A stretch of 49,451 nucleotides of DNA from Deltaproteobacteria bacterium. Its GTDB lineage: Bacteria; Myxococcota_A; UBA9160; UBA6930. The notes beneath the pieces were generated by a model. The model worked only from the letters and a program-made list of their open reading frames with translations, searched no databases and was not told where the DNA came from. The position numbers and the translations under genes are program-made. The stretch spans positions 1-49,451 of the forward strand of contig JAJDAQ010000031.1 of NCBI GenBank assembly GCA_029261815.1, written 5' to 3'. Below are positions 45,142-49,451 of this stretch, piece after piece; position 1 is the first letter of the stretch, and the number at the start of each line of letters is the position of its first letter.

Positions 45142-46227
45142 ATGTCACTCGATCGCCTCGATTTCGAAGTCCGCAAGGACGCCTTTGCCACCACGCGCTT
45201 CGTCGAAGGCGCGGCTCCGGGAGATCTCGAACCGGGCCAGGTGCGTTTGCGCGTCGACAAGTTCGCGCTCACGGCCAACAACGTGAGCTACGCGCTTTCG
45301 GGCGACATGCTTGGGTACTGGCGCTTCTTCCCGACCGAAGAAGAAGGTTGGGGACGCGTCCCGGTGATGGGCTACGGCGACGTCATTGCCTCGCGGCACC
45401 CGGACGTTTCCGAGGGCACGCGTTGTTTTGGTTTCTACCCGATGTCGCGCACGCTCACGATCGAACCGGGTTCGGTCAGCGAGCATGGCATCATCGATGG
45501 CGCCGCCCACCGTGCAGGTCTGGCGCCCGCCTACGCCCAGTACAACCCGACCTCGAACGATGCCGGCTACCGCGAAGAACTCGAAGACGCCACGATCCTG
45601 ATGCGCGGCTTGTTCCTCACCTCTTTCCTGGCCGAGGATGCCCTCGAAGACCACGCGCTTCACGGCGCCGAGTCCGTGCTCATCACGAGCGCATCGAGCA
45701 AGACGTCAATCGCGCTGGGTTTCCAGGTGAAGAAGCGCGGCCACGCGCGCGCTGTTGGCCTGACCTCTGCGCGCAACCTCGACTTCGTGAAGGGCCTCGG
45801 CTGCTACGACGAGGTCATCACGTACGACGGACTGTCGAACCTCGACCCGAGCTCGCCCGCCGGCATCGTCGACATGGCCGGAAACGGCGACGTCACGAGC
45901 CGGCTCCATCATCACTTCGGCGACAACCTCAAATTCGACTGCACCATCGGCGCCACGCACTGGGAGTCGGACCGCTCGGGCGGAGAACTGCCGGGTGCCA
46001 AGCCCGAGTTCTTCTTCGCACCGGCGCAGATCCAGAAGCGTTCCGCAGAATGGGGCCCGGCCAAGTTCCAGGAAACCCTGGGTACTGGCTGGCAGGCGTT
46101 CGCAGACTGGAGCCAGGGCTGGCTGCAAGTGGAACGCGCCGAGGGGCGCGACGCGCTCGAGGCCGCCTGGGCCAATGCCGTTGCCGGATCCGTTTCGCCG
46201 AATTCCGGAATCGTTCGCTCGCTCTAA
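45142..46227 (+). CDS. DUF2855 family protein
   Basis: The 361-residue protein belongs to DUF2855, which looks like a medium-chain dehydrogenase/reductase without the usual zinc ligands: VRLRVDKFALTANNVSYALSG and a nucleotide-binding-like VLITSASSKTSIALGFQVKK in the middle, with YDEVITYDGL after it. WRFFPTEEEGWGRVPVMGYGD near the N terminus is typical of this family. Reductase activity is possible, but no substrate is established. ATG follows AGGAG. It stands alone on the plus strand and converges with the SnoaL gene, 9 bases apart. Confidence 0.85.
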   Translation: MSLDRLDFEVRKDAFATTRFVEGAAPGDLEPGQVRLRVDKFALTANNVSYALSGDMLGYWRFFPTEEEGWGRVPVMGYGDVIASRHPDVSEGTRCFGFYPMSRTLTIEPGSVSEHGIIDGAAHRAGLAPAYAQYNPTSNDAGYREELEDATILMRGLFLTSFLAEDALEDHALHGAESVLITSASSKTSIALGFQVKKRGHARAVGLTSARNLDFVKGLGCYDEVITYDGLSNLDPSSPAGIVDMAGNGDVTSRLHHHFGDNLKFDCTIGATHWESDRSGGELPGAKPEFFFAPAQIQKRSAEWGPAKFQETLGTGWQAFADWSQGWLQVERAEGRDALEAAWANAVAGSVSPNSGIVRSL

Positions 46228-46236
46228 CGCCCCGAC

Positions 46237-46668
46237 CTAACGATCGGGCAAGTAGGTATCGAACATCTCGGCGAGTTCACCGTCGCCCTGCCCCGGGACG
46301 TCGTACCAGGTTCGGATCAATACCGAGCCGTCGTCTCCGAATGCGTAGGTTTCGATGCTGCGATGGATGTCGGTCTCGCCGTCGGCCGTGATGTGGTTCT
46401 CGAGCAGCCAGGCCAGTTCGTTTCCGTTGATGAAGAGCGTGCCCGGCTGGATGCGGAACCGGACGCGGGGCTGAAACAGGTCGAACGGGGCCGCCGCGCA
46501 TTCGTCGAAGCCGGATTTCTCGGGCGTGCCCACGGGGTCGACCATGCGGAAGTCGCCCGGCGCCACGGCCTTCCAGTTCGCGATCCACGCCTCTTTGTCC
46601 CCCGCGTTCCAGAGGTCGACGTAGTTCGTGGCCCAGGTTCGAAGTTCGGCGTGTGTCGGGACGGGCAT
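46237..46668 (-). CDS. SnoaL/NTF2-like protein
   Basis: The 143-residue protein shows the NTF2-like pattern YVDLWNAGDKEAWIANWKAV with FRMVDPVGTPEKSGFDEC, and beta strands around ELAWLLENHITADGE and SVLIRTWYDVPGQG. It resembles the SnoaL-like protein at 12869-13318 in length and N-terminal design (W...DPVG) but is otherwise different. Function could be isomerase, cyclase or ligand binding. The ATG (46666-46668) follows CGAGGAG. It is the leftward partner of a divergent pair with the MBL-fold lipoprotein, sharing the 9-7-9 inverted repeat between them. Confidence 0.75.
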   Translation of the reverse strand: MPVPTHAELRTWATNYVDLWNAGDKEAWIANWKAVAPGDFRMVDPVGTPEKSGFDECAAAPFDLFQPRVRFRIQPGTLFINGNELAWLLENHITADGETDIHRSIETYAFGDDGSVLIRTWYDVPGQGDGELAEMFDTYLPDR

Positions 46669-46732
46669 TGGGGCTCCTCGGTTTGCACCGGCCACGCTAC
46701 GCCATAATCTCGCATCCGGGCGAGCCGCTCCC

Positions 46733-46757
46733 CTATTGACAGAATCCGTGTCAATAG
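46733..46757. promoter_or_regulatory. Perfect 9-7-9 inverted repeat carrying TTGACA on both strands
   Basis: CTATTGACA (46733-46741) and TGTCAATAG (46749-46757) are perfect inverted arms around a 7-base spacer, in the 118-base divergent region of the SnoaL and MBL-fold genes. Each arm contains the consensus -35 hexamer TTGACA, one per strand, so the element could be both an operator and a pair of divergent -35 boxes. I find no convincing -10 at 16-18 bases on either side, so the operator reading is preferred. TetR-type dimers would fit. Confidence 0.6.
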
Positions 46758-46786
46758 ATGACCCTTCGATCCCACCAGGAGTTCCC

Positions 46787-47848
46787 ATGCATCTTCGACT
46801 GATCCTCCCTCTCGCGGTCGCCCTTGCCTTCGTGACGGCGTGCGAGCAAGCCACGCTCTCCGTGATGCAGCGCGCCGTCGCCACGAACATGGCCAGCGAC
46901 TACCTGGGCGACATCGAGGATGGGCTTCACGTCGTCCTCTGCGGAGCCGGCTCCCCACTGCCGGACCCTAACCGCTCGGGCCCGTGCACGGCCGTGATTG
47001 CGGGCTCTCGGCTCTTCATCTTCGACGCCGGCTCCGGTGCGTCTCGCCAGATCGGTGCACTGCGCATTCCGCAGGGCCGCATCGACGCGATCTTCCTGAC
47101 GCACTTCCATTCGGACCACATCGACGGCCTGGGCGAGTTGCTGATGCAGCGCTGGGTGAACGGCACACACACGACACCGGTGCCCATCCACGGACCGACC
47201 GGCGTCTCGCGCGTCGTCGCTGGCTTCAAGGAAGCCTACGAGCTCGACAAGATCTACCGCGTCGCTCACCACGGCGAGGCGACCGTACCCCCGGGCGGCT
47301 TCAGCGCCGTTGCGGTTCCGTTCCCGGCGCCCCCGGACGGTCACGGCGAGGTCGTCTACGACGAAGCCGGTGTGAAGATCACGGCCTTCGCGGTCGACCA
47401 TGCTCCGATCGCGCCCGCGGTCGGTTACCGGATCGAGTACGGCGGACGATCGGTCGTGATCAGCGGCGACACCTCGAAGTCCAGCAACCTCGAGGCCTTC
47501 GCAAAGGATGTCGATCTCCTCGTTCACGAAGCGCTGTCGGCCCGGCTGGTCAACGTGATGACCGAGGCCGCACGCGAAGCCGGCCGCGACAACCTGGTCA
47601 AGATCACGACGGATATCCTCGACTATCATGCGACACCGGTCCAAGCGGCCGAGTCCGCGCAGACCGCCGGCGCGCGCCACCTGCTCTACTACCACGTCGT
47701 TCCGCCCCTGCTCCTGGGACCGATGGAGGGGATCTTCCTCGACGGAACGGACGAAGCGTTCGACGGAGGGATCACGCTCGGTACCGACGGAACCGCCATT
47801 CACCTGCCGGCCAACAGCGACGCCATCGAAATCGAAGAGCTGCTGTAA
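46787..47848 (+). CDS. MBL-fold metallo-hydrolase, lipoprotein
   Basis: The 353-residue protein has a lipoprotein signal ending TAC (C19) and a metallo-beta-lactamase fold with LTHFHSDHIDG (H106, H108, D110, H111), later VDHAP, SGDTSKS and a C-terminal YYHVVPP, a set seen in RNase Z-like and arylsulfatase-like enzymes. It should sit on the outer side of a membrane and hydrolyse an ester; the compound is unknown. ATG 46787 follows AGGAG. It is divergent from the SnoaL gene and is 33 bases before the cupin gene, with which it may be co-transcribed. Confidence 0.87.
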   Translation: MHLRLILPLAVALAFVTACEQATLSVMQRAVATNMASDYLGDIEDGLHVVLCGAGSPLPDPNRSGPCTAVIAGSRLFIFDAGSGASRQIGALRIPQGRIDAIFLTHFHSDHIDGLGELLMQRWVNGTHTTPVPIHGPTGVSRVVAGFKEAYELDKIYRVAHHGEATVPPGGFSAVAVPFPAPPDGHGEVVYDEAGVKITAFAVDHAPIAPAVGYRIEYGGRSVVISGDTSKSSNLEAFAKDVDLLVHEALSARLVNVMTEAAREAGRDNLVKITTDILDYHATPVQAAESAQTAGARHLLYYHVVPPLLLGPMEGIFLDGTDEAFDGGITLGTDGTAIHLPANSDAIEIEELL

Positions 47849-47881
47849 CCTCGGACGTCCGCACGCATCCGAGGAGAAGCC

Positions 47882-48271
47882 ATGTTCCATTCCCCCCCGA
47901 AGTTCCTGGACCTGACCCCTGAGTGGAAGGCCAAGCTCGACGCTTTCGCCGCCGAGCACGCCGGCGAGTCCCCTGGACCGGTCGCCAACCACATCCTCTA
48001 TGAGGACGACAAGGCCAAGATCTGGGAGATGAAGCTCGAGCCGGGCGAGTACAGCGCGCTGCACAGCCATGACCTCGACTATTACCTGATCATCCTGTCC
48101 GGCGACCTCGTCGCCGGCGTCATGCCGCCCGACAGCGGCATGGACTCGTTCATCGGCGTGGTGCCGCCGAGCGGCAACACCGTCGGCATTCCCCGGGGCG
48201 GGCTCGAGTGGGCCTGGAACGTCGGGGAGCAGACCTATCACGAATTCCTGGTCGAGCTGAAGGACCAGTAA
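47882..48271 (+). CDS. Cupin-domain protein
   Basis: The 129-residue protein has a single cupin barrel: KLEPGEYSALHSHDLDYYLI with a metal-type His pair, LSGDLVAGVMPP, and a second motif around GNTVGIPRGGLEWAWNVG. The first motif supplies H-x-H, but the second lacks an obvious His, so a metal site would be incomplete. ATG follows GAGGAG. It lies between the MBL-fold lipoprotein and the haloalkane dehalogenase, with gaps of 33 and 22 bases, in the rightward run that reaches the window edge. Confidence 0.8.
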   Translation: MFHSPPKFLDLTPEWKAKLDAFAAEHAGESPGPVANHILYEDDKAKIWEMKLEPGEYSALHSHDLDYYLIILSGDLVAGVMPPDSGMDSFIGVVPPSGNTVGIPRGGLEWAWNVGEQTYHEFLVELKDQ

Positions 48272-48293
48272 CCCTACCGCCCGAGGACCCGCC

Positions 48294-49298
48294 ATGAAGA
48301 CCGTCCGCACGCCCGACGCCCAGTTCGAGAGCCTGCCCGACTACCCGTTCGCGCCGCACTACACCGAAGTGCCGGACGGCGATGGCGGCTCTCTGCGCAT
48401 CCACTACCTGGATGAAGGCCCGGCCGACGGCGAGACCGTGCTGTTGATGCACGGACAGCCCAGCTGGTCCTACCTCTACCGCTTCATGCTTCCGGTCTTC
48501 GTCCAAGCCGGCTACCGGGTCCTGGTCCCCGACCTCGTGGGCTTCGGCAAGAGCGACAAGCCCACCGAGATCGACGACTACACCTACGCACGCCACGTGG
48601 CATGGATGAGTGCGTGGCTCGAAGCCGTCGACGTGCAGGACGCCAACCTCTTCTGCCAGGACTGGGGCGGCTTGATCGGCCTGCGGCTGGTCGCCGCGTA
48701 CCCCGATCGCTTCGCGCGCGTGGTCGCCGCAAACACGGGCCTTCCCGACGGCGGCGGTCTTCCCGCGGAGGCCGCCAAACCGATGTGGGACCTCTATGCG
48801 ACCGTCCCGATCGTGAAAGCCGAGGACCTGGGCGGCCACTTCGCCAGCAAGGACGGCCCGCCCGGGTTCTTCTTCTGGCGCAAGTACTGCGCCGAGTCGC
48901 CGGACTTCAACGTCGGCGACGTCATGGCCACGGTGGGCGGCGAGATGACGCCCGAGATCCGAGCGGCCTACGAAGCCCCGTTCCCGAGCGCCGAGTACGA
49001 AGCCGGCGCCCGCAAATTCCCGAGCCTGGTCCCGATCTTCCCCGACGACGTGGAGATTCCGGCGAACCAGGAAGCTTGGATGGTCCTCGAAGCCTTCGAG
49101 AAGCCCTTCCGCACCAGCTTCTCGGACGACGACCCGGTCACCGCCGGGATGGACGCCGTCCTCCAGAAGCGGGTCGCGGGCGCGCAGGGTGTCGATCACG
49201 TGACCATCAAAGGCGGCGGCCACTTCCTCCAGGAAACCAAGGGCCCCGAGGTCGCAAACGAGATGATCGCGTTCATGAAGAGCACGCCTTCGAAGTGA
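48294..49298 (+). CDS. Haloalkane dehalogenase (HLD-I type)
   Basis: The 334-residue alpha/beta-hydrolase has HGQPSWSY (53-60), the nucleophile D123 in CQDWGG with W124 next to it as the halide-stabilising residue, and the catalytic His in GGGHFLQE near the end. This combination matches haloalkane dehalogenases, which cleave carbon-halogen bonds to alcohols. The cap domain includes WDLYATVPIVKAEDLGGHF and FFFWRKYCAESPDF. The family is broad (dehalogenase, other hydrolases), but the D-W pair is characteristic. ATG follows GAGGACCCGCC. It is 22 bases after the cupin gene and 37 before the glutathione peroxidase gene. Confidence 0.88.
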   Translation: MKTVRTPDAQFESLPDYPFAPHYTEVPDGDGGSLRIHYLDEGPADGETVLLMHGQPSWSYLYRFMLPVFVQAGYRVLVPDLVGFGKSDKPTEIDDYTYARHVAWMSAWLEAVDVQDANLFCQDWGGLIGLRLVAAYPDRFARVVAANTGLPDGGGLPAEAAKPMWDLYATVPIVKAEDLGGHFASKDGPPGFFFWRKYCAESPDFNVGDVMATVGGEMTPEIRAAYEAPFPSAEYEAGARKFPSLVPIFPDDVEIPANQEAWMVLEAFEKPFRTSFSDDDPVTAGMDAVLQKRVAGAQGVDHVTIKGGGHFLQETKGPEVANEMIAFMKSTPSK

Positions 49299-49335
49299 GC
49301 TGATACCATGAGGACTCCACCCACGAGGAGGCCCC

Positions 49336-49451
49336 ATGGCCAGCTTCCATGATTTCGAAGTCACCTCGATCGAGGGCGAGCCGATCCGCTTGTCCCAGTT
49401 CGAGGGTCAGCTCTGCGTCGTCGTCAACGTCGCCAGCCGTTGAGGCCTTAC
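49336..49451 (+). CDS. Glutathione peroxidase with selenocysteine (5' end, cut by window edge)
   Basis: The visible 38 codons read MASFHDFEVTSIEGEPIRLS..., then NVASR-U36-GL, where the UGA lies at 49441-49443. In glutathione peroxidases the active site is NVAS-x-U/C-G-x-T, and here the UGA falls exactly at that position, so the codon is best read as selenocysteine. It reduces peroxides with thiols in the cytoplasm. The ATG 49336-49338 follows GAGGAGG. The rest, including the SECIS, lies outside the window. An automatic annotation would stop at 49443 and give a 35-residue protein or nothing. Confidence 0.88.

Overview
The window is a gene-dense, GC-rich bacterial chromosome segment with about 48 protein genes, no RNA genes, no mobile elements and no gap over 300 bases. 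The content fits an aerobic, Gram-negative organism of deltaproteobacterial type (Myxococcota, Binatota or a relative). The clues are a complete Na+-pumping NADH:quinone reductase with its maturation factors, a PEP-CTERM secreted protein, selenocysteine use, pyruvate carboxylase plus GTP-type PEP carboxykinase, and many oxygenases, hydrolases and short-chain dehydrogenases for lipid, organosulfate and organohalide breakdown. The taxonomic placement is inference only.

Left part (1-13 kb): a two-domain VOC dioxygenase-like gene under a striking tandem palindromic operator, an FAD oxidoreductase, a PfkB sugar kinase, a thioredoxin-like/MsrA-like protein related to selenoproteins (Cys form), an acyl-CoA ligase with an enoyl-CoA hydratase, a sulfotransferase, a gene read through an in-frame UGA (selenoprotein with a UxxC redoxin site and a DsbD-alpha-like domain), and pyruvate carboxylase.

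Middle part (13-28 kb): two Baeyer-Villiger-type flavin monooxygenases and a leftward seven-gene run (22974 to 14865) of SDR, TauD-type dioxygenase, APH-like kinase, SDR, SdsA-type alkylsulfatase lipoprotein, SDR and an old-yellow-enzyme reductase, which looks like a catabolic unit for sulfate esters or related aliphatic compounds. A second leftward run holds DUF1214, nucleoside hydrolase and a HAPMO-like monooxygenase.

Right part (28-49 kb): nqrABCDEF-apbE, a LiaF-like protein, nqrM and a flavin-binding protein, all leftward; then a CBS protein, a PEP-CTERM metzincin protease, a Kbp-DUF937-GlsB stress cluster, epoxide hydrolase, Rieske oxygenase, pckG, a ketopantoate-reductase-like protein, DUF2855, an SnoaL protein and an MBL-fold lipoprotein diverging from a perfect 9-7-9 inverted repeat, a cupin, a haloalkane dehalogenase and, at the right edge, the start of a selenocysteine glutathione peroxidase whose UGA lies 9 bases before the window ends.

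The most notable signal is selenocysteine: two in-frame UGA codons at active-site positions of redox proteins, one with a SECIS-like hairpin directly downstream, plus a Cys member of a third selenoprotein-related family.
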